Of a stretch of DNA of 64,000 nt, positions 1 through 8,095 are shown piece after piece. The notes below the pieces were generated by a model. The model saw only the letters and a program-made list of their open reading frames with translations. It had not been told where the DNA came from and made no database searches. A program made the position numbers and the translations under genes. This DNA comes from Streptomyces hygroscopicus subsp. hygroscopicus (GTDB lineage Bacteria; Actinomycetota; Actinomycetes; Streptomycetales; Streptomycetaceae): assembly GCF_030269125.1 (NCBI RefSeq), contig NZ_BSSM01000007.1, positions 124,001 through 188,000 of the forward strand, in the 5' to 3' direction. The first letter of the stretch is position 1; each line of letters opens with the position of its first letter.

Positions 1-196
1 CACGAACCCGGCGCCGTCGTGCCGGACGTTCCGGTCCCGGGCGATCCGGATCGCGTAGTCCTCGTCGAGCACCGGGTAGAAGATCGGCTGTTCCGGCAGC
101 CTGGGCGGCCAGGCCCGCCGCACCGGCTCGCGCACCAGATCCAGCTCCCCGGCCCGGTGGGCGCCAGGGGGTGGTGGCGGGGCGGGCGCGGGGCAT
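1..196 (-). CDS. ADP-ribosylation/crystallin J1-type protein, N-terminal part, apparent frameshift
   Basis: Only the 5' part lies in the window; the gene runs off the left edge. On the minus strand a reading frame gives AGELDLVREPVRRAWPPRLP followed by EQPIFYPVLDEDYAIRIARD, which I recognise as the start of the short actinobacterial family annotated as ADP-ribosylation/crystallin J1. Its biochemical role is not established. A strong ribosome site (GGAGGAG) precedes an ATG at 194-196, but that ATG is in a different frame from the conserved segment. The frames could be joined by a one-base change in the C-run at about 165-180. Either the gene is broken or the sequence has a homopolymer error. 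Family assignment is from memory. Confidence 0.5.
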   Translation of the reverse strand, partial: MPRARPATTPWRPPGRGAGSGARAGAAGLAAQAAGTADLLPGARRGLRDPDRPGPERPARRRRVR

Positions 197-380
197 GATG
201 TCGCTCCTCCGGTCGCCGTACGGATTTTGTGATCCGCAGCCCGCGGTCCCGGGCCCTCGGCCCGAGCGGGCGGGTCGCGGCACCGGACGTTACCGACCTT
301 CCCGGCGCCGCGGTCGGCGGATTTCGGTGTTCCGGCGGTACCCGCGTGACCCCGGGCCCCGTCGCGGAGTTGATCCGCGC

Positions 381-575
381 ATGAAGAAGCGCAGCATCCT
401 CGCCCTCGCCACCCTGGCCACCGGTTTCGTCGTGGCCGCCGTCACCCCGTCCCACGCGGCGGACAAGGGGCCCCTGGACGGCCTCGACGTCTCCGGCACC
501 CTGCACTCCGCCGGTGATCTGGTCAGCCACGAGAGCCTGGCCCCCGCCGACGCTCCGGGGCAGGGCCAGGAGTAG
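381..575 (+). CDS. Small secreted protein with Sec signal peptide
   Basis: A 64-residue product with a textbook Sec signal: basic start MKKRS, hydrophobic core LALATLATGFVVAAVTP, and a likely AHA-type cleavage site (SHA|AD) near residue 26. The mature part is only about 38 residues, acidic and without cysteines, and reads DKGPLDGLDVSGTLHSAG at its start. It resembles the many short exported Streptomyces proteins of unknown function. The ATG at 381 was chosen because the signal peptide begins there; longer in-frame upstream sequence is arginine-rich and unlike protein. It is monocistronic, with about 185 bp of promoter space to the divergent gene on its left. Confidence 0.65.
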   Translation: MKKRSILALATLATGFVVAAVTPSHAADKGPLDGLDVSGTLHSAGDLVSHESLAPADAPGQGQE

Positions 576-719
576 CCCGGCGGCCCGAGCCGAACGCGTG
601 CCGGTGTCCCCTCGCGGGGGCACCGGCACCGCGCTTTACCGCACCCTCACCGCAGCGGGGTTTCCGTGGCAGGGTGGAGCGGGCAAGCCTCAGGGGGCCA
701 ACAGAAGAGGGGGAAGTCC

Positions 720-1763
720 GTGACCGTCGTCTGGATCAACGGCGCGTTCGGTGCGGGAAAGACCACGACCGCACGGGAACTGATCGAACTGATCCCGCAC
801 AGCGCGCTCCTCGACCCCGAGGTCATCGGCGGGTCACTCACACACCTGCTGCCGCCCAAACACCTCGCCGAGGTAGGCGACTTCCAGGACCTGCCGATCT
901 GGCGCCGGCTCGTGGTCGACACGGCCGCCGCGATGCTCGGCGAACTGGGCGGCACGCTCGTCGTGCCGATGACCCTGCTGCGCCAGGAGCACCGCGACGA
1001 GATCTTCGGGGGACTCGCCGCCCGCCGGATTCCCGTGCGGCACCTGGTCCTCGCCCCGGCCGAAACGATCCTGCGTGCGCGAATAGCCGGGCGCGAGGTA
1101 CCGCCCGAGCTGCCGGACGGTGAGATGCGGGTCCGGCAGTGGTCGTACGATCACATCGAGCCGTACCGCGCCGCCCTCGCCTCCTGGCTCGCCGCCGACG
1201 CGCACCTGGTCGACACCAGCGCGCTGACCCCCTACGAGACCGCCGTGCGGATCGCGGAGTCGGTCGGCAGCGGCGACTTCACACCCTGCGACATCGTGCA
1301 GACTCCCGAGCCCACCGCGGAGACCCTCGCCGCGGGAGTGCTCCTCTTCGACGAGCAGGACCGGGTCCTGCTCGTGGATCCCACCTACAAGCCCGGCTGG
1401 GAGTTCCCCGGCGGTGTGGTGGAGCGGGGCGAGGCCCCGGCCCGCGCGGGCATGCGCGAGGTCGCCGAGGAGACGGGGATACGGCTGCGGGAGGTGCCCC
1501 GGCTGCTGGTGGTGGACTGGGAACGGCCCGTGCCCCCCGGCTACGGCGGGCTCCGGCTGCTCTTCGACGGCGGTCGGCTGTCCCGCGAGGAGGCGGCCCG
1601 AGTGGCGCTGCCGGGGCCGGAGTTGCGCGACTGGCGGTTCGCCACCGAGGAGGAGGCCGCGGGCATGCTGCCCCCGGTCCGCTACGAGCGCCTGCGCTGG
1701 GCCCTGCGCGCCCGTGAACGCGGCACCGCGCTGTACCTGGAGGCAGGGGTGCCGGTCGGCTGA
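720..1763 (+). CDS. P-loop ATP-binding domain fused to NUDIX hydrolase
   Basis: The 347-residue protein has two parts. Residues 1-190 look like a small nucleotide or antibiotic kinase: WINGAFGAGKTTTA holds a Walker A motif near residue 8, and later arginines could form a lid (LRARIAGREVPPELP). Residues 200-340 hold a full NUDIX box (G-x5-E-x7-R-E-x-A-E-E-T-G) starting at GGVVERGE, so this half should hydrolyse a nucleoside diphosphate linked to another group, with Mg2+. The start is the GTG at 720, preceded by GAGGGGGAAG, which puts the P-loop at the very N-terminus. The substrate of either half is unknown. It ends 3 bp before the convergent MBL-fold gene. Confidence 0.8.
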   Translation: MTVVWINGAFGAGKTTTARELIELIPHSALLDPEVIGGSLTHLLPPKHLAEVGDFQDLPIWRRLVVDTAAAMLGELGGTLVVPMTLLRQEHRDEIFGGLAARRIPVRHLVLAPAETILRARIAGREVPPELPDGEMRVRQWSYDHIEPYRAALASWLAADAHLVDTSALTPYETAVRIAESVGSGDFTPCDIVQTPEPTAETLAAGVLLFDEQDRVLLVDPTYKPGWEFPGGVVERGEAPARAGMREVAEETGIRLREVPRLLVVDWERPVPPGYGGLRLLFDGGRLSREEAARVALPGPELRDWRFATEEEAAGMLPPVRYERLRWALRARERGTALYLEAGVPVG

Positions 1764-1766
1764 CGG

Positions 1767-2468
1767 TCACCTCGCGGTCGCCCCGCGCAGTTCGGCCGAG
1801 GCGCCCCGCATCACCGGGGCGCCGTGCCCGAAACACGCCACGTCGGCGCCGACGTCCGCCAAGCGCCGTACCGAGTCGGACAGTTGGTGCCGGTCCAGGT
1901 TGAACACCCCCGGTATCACCGTGCCGTCCACCGGGGACGCCGCCACCGTGTCGCCGGTGAACAGCACCCCCTCGGCGGGCAGGAACAGGGCGATGCTGCC
2001 GTCCGTGTGACCGGGCACGTGCACCACGGTGGCACCGCCGCCGAAGCCGAGCACCTCGCCGTCCGTGACCTCCGTCACCGAGGGCGGCGGCAGGGGAGTT
2101 CCCTCGGGCAGGTGCCGGGACACCTCGGCATGGATCGGCAGCTCCCACTCCTCGAACCGCGGCGGCGGGCCCGCGAGTTCACCCCGCACGAACGGGGCGT
2201 CCAGCCGGTGCGCCAGCACTTCCGCCCCACTCGACGCGGCGAACTCGCCCGCCCCGCCCGCATGGTCCTCGTGAAAGTGCGTCAGCACGACCCGTCGCAC
2301 GTCCTGCGGGGACCGCCCCAGCCCCCTGACCGCATCGGCGATCAGCGCCCCCGACCCGATCGGCCCCGCGTCGACCAGCGTCAACTCCTCACCGTCCTGC
2401 CAGAGATACGCCTGGCCGACGGGGAAAAGGAGCAGATGCAGCCGCGGCAGGAGCTCGATCACGTCCAT
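1767..2468 (-). CDS. MBL-fold metallo-hydrolase
   Basis: A 233-residue metallo-beta-lactamase-fold hydrolase. The zinc-binding signature HFHEDHAGG (H-x-H-x-D-H) is near residue 63, a second metal histidine lies in VVHVPGHTDGS, a bridging aspartate in LFTGDTVAA, and a last histidine in CFGHGAP. Length and layout fit the glyoxalase II-like or quinone/thioesterase-like MBL enzymes, not a true beta-lactamase, because there is no signal peptide. The natural substrate cannot be told from the sequence. It is transcribed alone, convergent with the P-loop/NUDIX gene and 76 bp downstream of the minus-strand alpha/beta hydrolase, so the two may be co-transcribed. Confidence 0.85.
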   Translation of the reverse strand: MDVIELLPRLHLLLFPVGQAYLWQDGEELTLVDAGPIGSGALIADAVRGLGRSPQDVRRVVLTHFHEDHAGGAGEFAASSGAEVLAHRLDAPFVRGELAGPPPRFEEWELPIHAEVSRHLPEGTPLPPPSVTEVTDGEVLGFGGGATVVHVPGHTDGSIALFLPAEGVLFTGDTVAASPVDGTVIPGVFNLDRHQLSDSVRRLADVGADVACFGHGAPVMRGASAELRGATAR

Positions 2469-2544
2469 ACGCCGACCCTAGGCCGAGCCGCCGCCGGCCA
2501 CGACCCCGTTCCGCCCGGGGCGGACACCGCTCGGCTCAGGGCGA

Positions 2545-3357
2545 TCAGGGGCGGAGCCCGTCGCTGGGGCGCGCGGGCGGTCGGGCCGCGGGCGCGAAGG
2601 CCGTGAGGACGTCGGCGAGGTCGGCCGGAGCCTCCAGCGGGATCAGGTGACCCGTGGTCGGGATCACCGTGAAGTCGGCTCGGGAGAGGTAGGGCACCAG
2701 GTTGTCGCGGAGCACGTCGACGGGCTCGACACGGTCGTTCTCTCCGGCGACGACGAGGGCGGGAACGCCGATCACGCGGGTGTGCTCGGTGATGTCCTCG
2801 GCGATGCCGCGCAGGGGCCACTCGGTGCGGGCGGCGTCGGCGGCGGCTCGTGAATCGGCCGAGATCCGCGCCCTGACCGACGCGGGCAGCTCGGTCGCGG
2901 TGAGGACGTGGTCCCGTGCCCCGGCCACGGACTCGTCGGAGTCGTAGGCGTGGGAAAGGGCTTCCCGGTACTCGGGGGTGGCCTGTCCGGCGGGCTTCGC
3001 GGGACCGGAAGCGACGAGGACGATCCCGCGCAGGCCGGCGGGCCGGGTCGCCGCGACCAACTGCGCGACCTTGCCCCCCATCGAATGCCCGACCAGGACG
3101 TAGTCGGTGACGCCCGCGTCGGCCACCACGGCGAGGGTGTCGTCGGCGAGCCGGCGCAGCGTGTAGGGGCCGGGCATGCTGCCCGAGCGGCTCCAGCCGC
3201 GGAAGTCGACAGTGATCAGGTCACGGCCCGCGAGGCGGTCGACGACGAGGTCCCAGGTCCGGGCGGAACCACCCCAGTAGTGCAGGAACACCAGGGTCGG
3301 TCCGGCACCCGGCCGGTGGTCGTAAACGGGCAGTGGCGTCTGCTGCGTCGCGTTCAT
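2545..3357 (-). CDS. Alpha/beta-fold hydrolase
   Basis: A 270-residue alpha/beta hydrolase. It shows the oxyanion-hole segment LVFLHYWGGSARTWD, the nucleophile elbow GHSMGG (Ser near residue 95), an acidic residue in VAGENDRVEP and the catalytic histidine in TTGHLIPLEAP. There is no signal peptide, so it is cytosolic. Such enzymes act as esterases, epoxide hydrolases, haloperoxidase-like enzymes or lactonases; the substrate is not predictable here. The start is one of two adjacent ATGs (3360 or 3357) just after GAGAG. It is divergent from an AraC-family gene with about 95 bp between starts, so that regulator probably controls it. Confidence 0.85.
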   Translation of the reverse strand: MNATQQTPLPVYDHRPGAGPTLVFLHYWGGSARTWDLVVDRLAGRDLITVDFRGWSRSGSMPGPYTLRRLADDTLAVVADAGVTDYVLVGHSMGGKVAQLVAATRPAGLRGIVLVASGPAKPAGQATPEYREALSHAYDSDESVAGARDHVLTATELPASVRARISADSRAAADAARTEWPLRGIAEDITEHTRVIGVPALVVAGENDRVEPVDVLRDNLVPYLSRADFTVIPTTGHLIPLEAPADLADVLTAFAPAARPPARPSDGLRP

Positions 3358-3451
3358 CATGGCTCTCTCGGTTCGGTGTTCCGGGGGGTTTTCCCTCGTG
3401 TCCATGGAAACTCCGCGGCCGGGGCGGGGCATCGGCGTGAGCGGTCACGCG
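3358..3451. promoter_or_regulatory. Divergent promoter region, hydrolase/AraC
   Basis: This short gap holds the promoters of the alpha/beta hydrolase and the AraC regulator. The octamer TGGAAACT occurs at 3405-3412 and again at 3456-3463, 51 bp apart and in the same orientation. It is a possible AraC half-site, but the second copy would fall inside the regulator gene if its start is the ATG at 3452. Confidence 0.3.
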
Positions 3452-4297
3452 ATGGTGGAAACTGGACACGTGCGCGTGATCCGGCAGATGACCTACCAGC
3501 CCGCCGGGCGCCGTGCCGCCGCGGTCGAGACGATGACGTTCGACCGCCTTCGCGAGCTGAACGACGGCGGCACGCAGCGTGCCGACTTCCATGTCCTCGC
3601 CGTCGTCGACAGCGGGCACGGCTCCGTCACGGTGGACTTCCTCCCGCACCCGCTCGAGGAGCGGTCCGCGGTGTGGGTGCCCCCCGGGGCGGTGCACCGG
3701 TGGGACGACATCGCCGCAGTGGCCGGGCACCTCGTGCTGTTCGTGCCGACCGCGCCGGTCACCCGTGCCACCCGGGAGCTCGTCGCGTCCCCGGATCCGG
3801 CCGCGCACTGGAGCGTCCCCGACGCCGACTGGCCGTTCGTCGACGCCGCGCGCGACCATCTCCTCCTGGAGGCATCCGCCCCGCCCGGGGACGTCTCGGC
3901 GGAGCTGCCCGAGATCCTTCTCTCCGCGCTCCTCGCCCGGCTCCGGCCGCCGCACGCCGAAGCCCGGCTCACCCATCCGGTGTTCCGGCTGTTCCGGTCC
4001 AGCGTCGAGGCGCACTTCCGGGAACATCACGACGCCGGCTACTACGCCCGTGCTCTGGGGTACGCGCCCCGCACCCTGTCACGAGCGGTGCAGCAGGCCA
4101 CCGGCCGCACGGCGAAGGGGTACGTCGTCGACCGGATCGTCCTCGAAGCCAAACGGCTCCTCGCGCACGACCGCCTCACCGCGGCTCGCTGCGCCGACGC
4201 GCTCGGCTTCCCCGACGCGTCCAACTTCTCGGTGTTCTTCCGGAAGGCGACAGGCATGCGCCCCGGTGCGTGGCAGGCGACGGTGGCCGTCGAGTGA
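3452..4297 (+). CDS. AraC-family transcriptional regulator
   Basis: About 281 residues in the AraC layout. There is an N-terminal cupin-like sensing half with the phrase VWVPPGAVHRWDD near residue 85, and a C-terminal double helix-turn-helix (YYARALGYAPRTLSRAVQQ then AKRLLAHDRLTAARCADALG and FSVFFRKATGMRPGAW) that should bind DNA. The ligand is unknown. Starts at 3452 (ATG), 3470 (GTG) or 3488 (ATG) are all possible; I chose the first ATG that keeps the conserved VIRQMTYQPAGRR segment. It is transcribed away from the alpha/beta hydrolase, its likely target, by analogy with other divergent AraC/hydrolase pairs. Confidence 0.8.
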   Translation: MVETGHVRVIRQMTYQPAGRRAAAVETMTFDRLRELNDGGTQRADFHVLAVVDSGHGSVTVDFLPHPLEERSAVWVPPGAVHRWDDIAAVAGHLVLFVPTAPVTRATRELVASPDPAAHWSVPDADWPFVDAARDHLLLEASAPPGDVSAELPEILLSALLARLRPPHAEARLTHPVFRLFRSSVEAHFREHHDAGYYARALGYAPRTLSRAVQQATGRTAKGYVVDRIVLEAKRLLAHDRLTAARCADALGFPDASNFSVFFRKATGMRPGAWQATVAVE

Positions 4298-4731
4298 GGA
4301 GGCGTACGCGAGAAGGGCCCTCGCACCATGATCAGGGGGCGTCGGTCGTCGTAGCCGTACCGGTCGGCGTCCTGCGCCACGTGCAGGACGCGGCCGGGGC
4401 GGAGCCGGCCGCGGCCACCGCGGTGCGTCGGCGTCGCGGCCACCGACGGCCGCGGCCGGGCCCGCGACGACCGGGTCGCGGGCGACGCGGCCGCGCGGAC
4501 GGGTCTCGGCGTCGTACTCGGCGTTCGCGGCCGCGCGCACCTGCCGGACCGGCGTGTACGCGGGCAGAGAGGGACACCGGTCCCGGCCGGTTCACCGGTG
4601 TCGGTCAGATGGGCCGCGACCGTGATCGCACCGGCGGCCCCACCCTTGCCGCGGCCGGCGACGATCGCCCGGAGGGCCGTCTCGCGCGTCGGCCGGTGGC
4701 GGCCCCTCCCGCACTCTCCCGGCGGGGGCCG
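4298..4731. other. Intergenic stretch without a convincing gene
   Basis: These 434 bp between the AraC gene and the 3' end of the dipeptidase gene hold no frame with a recognisable protein. A minus-strand frame reads TPVRQVRAAANAEYDAETRP around 4500-4555, which looks protein-like, but it soon turns into arginine/proline-rich sequence with no start or domain. It may be the remnant of a decayed gene. The strand is not certain. Confidence 0.3.
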
Positions 4732-6084
4732 CTATCCCGCGTAGTTCCGCAGGAACAGCGCCTCCGCCACCGACAGGCGCTCCAGTTCCTGCGGCGAGAC
4801 GCTCTCGTTCAGCGCGTGGATCCGGGCCTCCGGTTCGCTGAGGCCGATCAGGAGGATCTCCGCGTCGGGGTAGAGGCCGGCGAGGGTGTTGCACAGGGGG
4901 ATGGAGCCGCCCTGGCCTGCGTACTGCATGGTCTCGCCCGGGTAGGCGACGGCCATCGCGTCGGCCATCGCCTGGTAGGCGGGGCTGGAGACGTCGGCGC
5001 GGAACGGCTGGCCCTGGCCGACCTGTTCCACGGTGACGCGGGCGCCCCACGGGGTGTGCGTCTCCAGGTGGGCCTGGAGCAGCTTGCTCGCCTCCGTCGC
5101 GTCCACGCCCGGCGGCACCCGCAGGCTGACCAGCGCACGCGCCCCGGCGTGCACCGAGGGCGTCGCGCCGACGACCGGCGGGCAGTCGATGCCCAGCACG
5201 GTGACCGCCGGACGGGCCCACAGCCGGTCGGCGACCGAGCCGGAGCCGGTCAGCCCCACGCCGTCCAGCACCTTGGCGTCCGAGCGGAACTGCTCCTCGG
5301 TGTACTCCAGGCCGTCCCAGACGGCCGACGCGTCCAGACCGTCCACCGTCGTGGAACCGTCCTCGGCGCGCAGCGAGTCCAGCACCCGGATGAGCGCGGC
5401 CAGCGCGTCCGGAGCGGCACCGCCGAACTGGCCCGAGTGCAGATTGCCCGCGAGGGTCTCGACACTCACCCGGACCAGCGTCATGCCGCGCAGGATCGTG
5501 GTGACGGTCGGCAGGCCCACCCGGAAGTTGCCCGCGTCGCCGATCACGATGGTGTCCGCGGTCAGCAGTTCCGGGTGCTGCTCGGCGTACCGCTCCAGGC
5601 CGCCCGTGCCCTGCTCCTCGGAGCCCTCCACGATGATCTTGACGGTCACCGGGACGCCGCCGTTCGCCTTCAGCGCACGCAGTGCGAGCAGGTGCATGAT
5701 CACACCGCCCTTGCAGTCGGCGCTGCCCCGGCCGTACCAGCGTCCGTCGCGCTCGGTCAGCTCGAACGGCGGAGTCGTCCACCCGGCCTCGTCCAGCGGC
5801 GGCTGCACATCGTAGTGCGCGTAGAGCAGAACCGTTTTGGCGCCCTCCGGGCCCGGCAGACAGCCGTACACCGACTGGGTGCCGTCGGGGGTGTCGAGCA
5901 GGGCGACGTCGACGAATCCCTCCGCGCGCAACGCGTCGGCGATCCAGTTCGCGGCGGCCTCGCTCTCGCTCTTCGGGAACTGCTCGAAGTCCGCCACGGA
6001 CCGGAAGGCGACCAGTTCGGTCAGCTCCGCCTTGGCCCGGGGCAGCAGCGAGGCGACGGTCTCGGCGACCGGATTCGACGACAT
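4732..6084 (-). CDS. M20-family metallopeptidase (dipeptidase)
   Basis: A 450-residue cytosolic zinc peptidase of the M20/CNDP-like dipeptidase family. Visible active-site features are the first metal site AHYDVQP with the conserved His and Asp near residue 93, the bridging aspartate in GSADCKGGVIMH, and the general-base pair in VEGSEEQGTGG. A dimerisation insert lies between about residues 195 and 320, and a late metal histidine is in the C-terminal half. It should hydrolyse dipeptides or acylated amino acids. The start is the ATG in the MSSNPVAETV context. It is divergent from the flavoprotein gene with 169 bp between them. Confidence 0.9.
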   Translation of the reverse strand: MSSNPVAETVASLLPRAKAELTELVAFRSVADFEQFPKSESEAAANWIADALRAEGFVDVALLDTPDGTQSVYGCLPGPEGAKTVLLYAHYDVQPPLDEAGWTTPPFELTERDGRWYGRGSADCKGGVIMHLLALRALKANGGVPVTVKIIVEGSEEQGTGGLERYAEQHPELLTADTIVIGDAGNFRVGLPTVTTILRGMTLVRVSVETLAGNLHSGQFGGAAPDALAALIRVLDSLRAEDGSTTVDGLDASAVWDGLEYTEEQFRSDAKVLDGVGLTGSGSVADRLWARPAVTVLGIDCPPVVGATPSVHAGARALVSLRVPPGVDATEASKLLQAHLETHTPWGARVTVEQVGQGQPFRADVSSPAYQAMADAMAVAYPGETMQYAGQGGSIPLCNTLAGLYPDAEILLIGLSEPEARIHALNESVSPQELERLSVAEALFLRNYAG

Positions 6085-6163
6085 GGGCACGCTCCTCGTA
6101 GGTGCGACGTTGTCCTGCTGGGTGGATCGATCCTCCCACAGTGGCGCACCCCGCTTGCGGCCG

Positions 6164-6169
6164 TAGGAT
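6164..6169 (+). promoter_or_regulatory. Possible -10 box for the flavoprotein gene
   Basis: TAGGAT matches the common Streptomyces vegetative -10 element and lies 85 bp before the flavoprotein start, in the divergent gap shared with the dipeptidase gene. No good -35 is seen at 17-18 bp. Confidence 0.2.
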
Positions 6170-6253
6170 GCGGGATACATCGGGTTACCCCCTGCTCGCG
6201 GCATGTCGCGGGCGCGGGGAGCGGCAGCGGCTTGATCGGAGCAGTAGACCATC

Positions 6254-7522
6254 GTGAGCGGCGAGAACTCTTCGGCGGACGACGTGCAGCGAGTATGGGA
6301 CGTCGTCGTGGTGGGCGCGGGACCGGCGGGGGCGTCGGCCGCCTACGCGGCGGCGGTCGCGGGGCGGCGCGTCCTGTTGCTGGAGAAGGCCGAGTTGCCC
6401 CGTTACAAAACCTGCGGCGGCGGCATCATCGGCCCCTCGCGGGACTCCCTGCCCCCCGGCTTCGAGCTGCCCCTGCGGGACCGGGTGCACGCGGTCACCT
6501 TCTCCAACAACGGGCGCTTCACCCGCACCCGCCGTTCCCGGCAGATGCTGTTCGGCCTGATCAACCGGCCCGAGTTCGACCAGCAACTGGTCGAGCACGC
6601 CCAGAAGGCGGGCGCCGAGTTGCGTACGGGCGCGACGGTGCAGCGCGTCGAGCAGCACGGCTCGGCGGTCCCCGACCGGCGCACCGTCGCCGTCGTCCTT
6701 CAGGGCGGCGAGACGGTGTTGGCCCGCGCGGTCGTCGGTGCGGACGGCAGCGCGAGCCGGATAGGCGCCCATGTGGGCGTGAAGATGGCCCAGGTGGACC
6801 TCGGCCTCGAAGCGGAGATCCCGGTCCCGGAGCCGGTCGCCGAGGACTGGAAGGGCCGGGTGCTCATCGACTGGGGCCCCATGCCCGGCAGTTACGGCTG
6901 GGTGTTCCCCAAGGGCGACACGCTCACGGTCGGCGTGATCTCCGCCCGCGGCCAGGGCGCGGCGACCAAGCGCTACTTGGAGGACTTCATCGCCCGCCTC
7001 GGCCTGGCCGGCTTCGAGCCGACCGTCTCCTCCGGGCACTTGACCCGCTGCCGCGCCGACGACTCGCCGCTCTCCCGCGGCCGGGTGCTGGTCTGCGGCG
7101 ACGCGGCCGGACTCCTGGAGCCCTGGACCCGTGAGGGCATCTCCTTCGCGCTGCGCTCCGGCCGGCTGGCCGGCGAGTGGGCGGTGCGGATAGCCGAGGC
7201 GCACGACGCCGTCGACACCCGCCGCCAGGCCCTGAACTACGCCTTCGCCGTCAAGGCGGGGCTCGGGGTGGAGATGAGCGTCGGCAGGCGCCTGCTCGCG
7301 GCCTTCGAGCGGCGGCCCGGCCTCTTCCACGCCGCCCTCACCGGCTTCCGTCCGGCCTGGAACGCGTTCCGCAACATCACGCGGGGCGCCACCTCCCTCG
7401 GGGAGATCGTCCGCTCCCACCCGCTCGCCCAGCGCGCCCTGACCGTGCTGGACCCGGGCCCGGCGGTGTCGGCGGACGCCGCGGAGCCCGCCAAGTCCGA
7501 GGGCGAGCCCGTCAGTTCGTGA
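6254..7522 (+). CDS. Geranylgeranyl reductase family FAD-dependent oxidoreductase
   Basis: A 422-residue flavoprotein. The N-terminal Rossmann dinucleotide motif VVVGAGPAGASAAYAAA binds FAD. The following PRYKTCGGGI block and the second FAD motif VLVCGDAAGLLEPWTREGI, near residue 280, are typical of the geranylgeranyl reductase / digeranylgeranylglycerophospholipid reductase group, which saturates isoprenoid double bonds. In actinomycetes such enzymes may act on menaquinone side chains or other polyprenyl lipids; which one is an inference. The start is the GTG at 6254 with a weak GGAG site. It ends 11 bp inside the 3' end of the convergent DDN-type gene. Confidence 0.85.
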   Translation: MSGENSSADDVQRVWDVVVVGAGPAGASAAYAAAVAGRRVLLLEKAELPRYKTCGGGIIGPSRDSLPPGFELPLRDRVHAVTFSNNGRFTRTRRSRQMLFGLINRPEFDQQLVEHAQKAGAELRTGATVQRVEQHGSAVPDRRTVAVVLQGGETVLARAVVGADGSASRIGAHVGVKMAQVDLGLEAEIPVPEPVAEDWKGRVLIDWGPMPGSYGWVFPKGDTLTVGVISARGQGAATKRYLEDFIARLGLAGFEPTVSSGHLTRCRADDSPLSRGRVLVCGDAAGLLEPWTREGISFALRSGRLAGEWAVRIAEAHDAVDTRRQALNYAFAVKAGLGVEMSVGRRLLAAFERRPGLFHAALTGFRPAWNAFRNITRGATSLGEIVRSHPLAQRALTVLDPGPAVSADAAEPAKSEGEPVSS

Positions 7523-7967
7523 CGGTGATCCGGAAGACGGGGTGGTCGCCGGCGCACGCCACGATCTCCTCGTCCGAGGAGTCGGCGGTCACCCCGGCGA
7601 AGTACTGGTTGACCTCCCAGCCCCACTTCTCCAGATAGGTCCGCAGGATGGGGAGCTTCTCGGCGTCGGGAAGCTCCACCGCGGTGAACGTGCGCACCTT
7701 GCGCCCGACGCGCAGCTCACCGCCGTTCGCGGCACGCATGTTGCGCACCCACTGCGAGTGGCCGCGCGCCGAGACCAGGTACTGCCCGCCGTCGTAGGTG
7801 TGCGGATTGACCGGGATGCGCTGCATCTTGCCGCTCTTGCGGCCCTTGACGGACATCTCGGCGGTGCCCGCGAAGCTGATCCCGTGCCGGGCGAGCCACC
7901 CGATCACGCTGTTCAGGCGCACGTTCAGCGGGCTGCCCTTGAGGTAGTACGGCGAAGACGACGACAT
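7512..7967 (-). CDS. DDN-like nitroreductase family deazaflavin-dependent oxidoreductase
   Basis: A 151-residue split beta-barrel protein of the F420(H2)-dependent quinone reductase family. Family signs are the segment GTAEMSVKGRKSGKMQRIPV near residue 40, with the K-G-R-x-S-G phosphate-binding pattern for F420, and YLVSARGHSQWVRNMRAANG in the middle. Known members reduce quinones, nitroimidazoles or other unsaturated compounds using reduced F420. The start is the ATG giving MSSSSPYYLKG. It is divergent from a TetR gene; a palindrome close to its own promoter is repeated beside the TetR start, so it is very probably the TetR target. Confidence 0.85.
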   Translation of the reverse strand: MSSSSPYYLKGSPLNVRLNSVIGWLARHGISFAGTAEMSVKGRKSGKMQRIPVNPHTYDGGQYLVSARGHSQWVRNMRAANGGELRVGRKVRTFTAVELPDAEKLPILRTYLEKWGWEVNQYFAGVTADSSDEEIVACAGDHPVFRITVTN

Positions 7968-7988
7968 GGTGAACTCCCACGGTTTCGC

Positions 7989-8001
7989 AGAGCAGCGCTC
8001 T
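7989..8001. promoter_or_regulatory. TetR operator, copy 1 (DDN side)
   Basis: AGAGCAGCGCTCT is a perfect 5-3-5 inverted repeat (AGAGC/GCTCT) 22 bp upstream of the DDN-type gene start. The same arms recur in the second site near the tetR start. Confidence 0.65.
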
Positions 8002-8040
8002 TGACTGACACCAGCATGAGGGAGATCGGTGCTCCGTTGC

Positions 8041-8055
8041 AAGAGCACTGCTCTT
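8041..8055. promoter_or_regulatory. TetR operator, copy 2 (regulator side)
   Basis: AAGAGCACTGCTCTT is a perfect 7-1-7 palindrome, 41 bp before the tetR ATG. It shares AGAGC-N3-GCTCT with the first site. The centres are 53 bp apart, about five helical turns, so both promoters can be covered. Confidence 0.65.
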
Positions 8056-8095
8056 TTTTGTGTGCACTGATCTCGCACGTGGCAGAATGACGGGT

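Noticed and set aside
2908..7134. Very long open frame (1408 codons) on the plus strand
   Set aside because: It is an antisense or out-of-frame shadow of the hydrolase, AraC, dipeptidase and flavoprotein genes; the translation is Arg/Gly/Pro-rich without domains.
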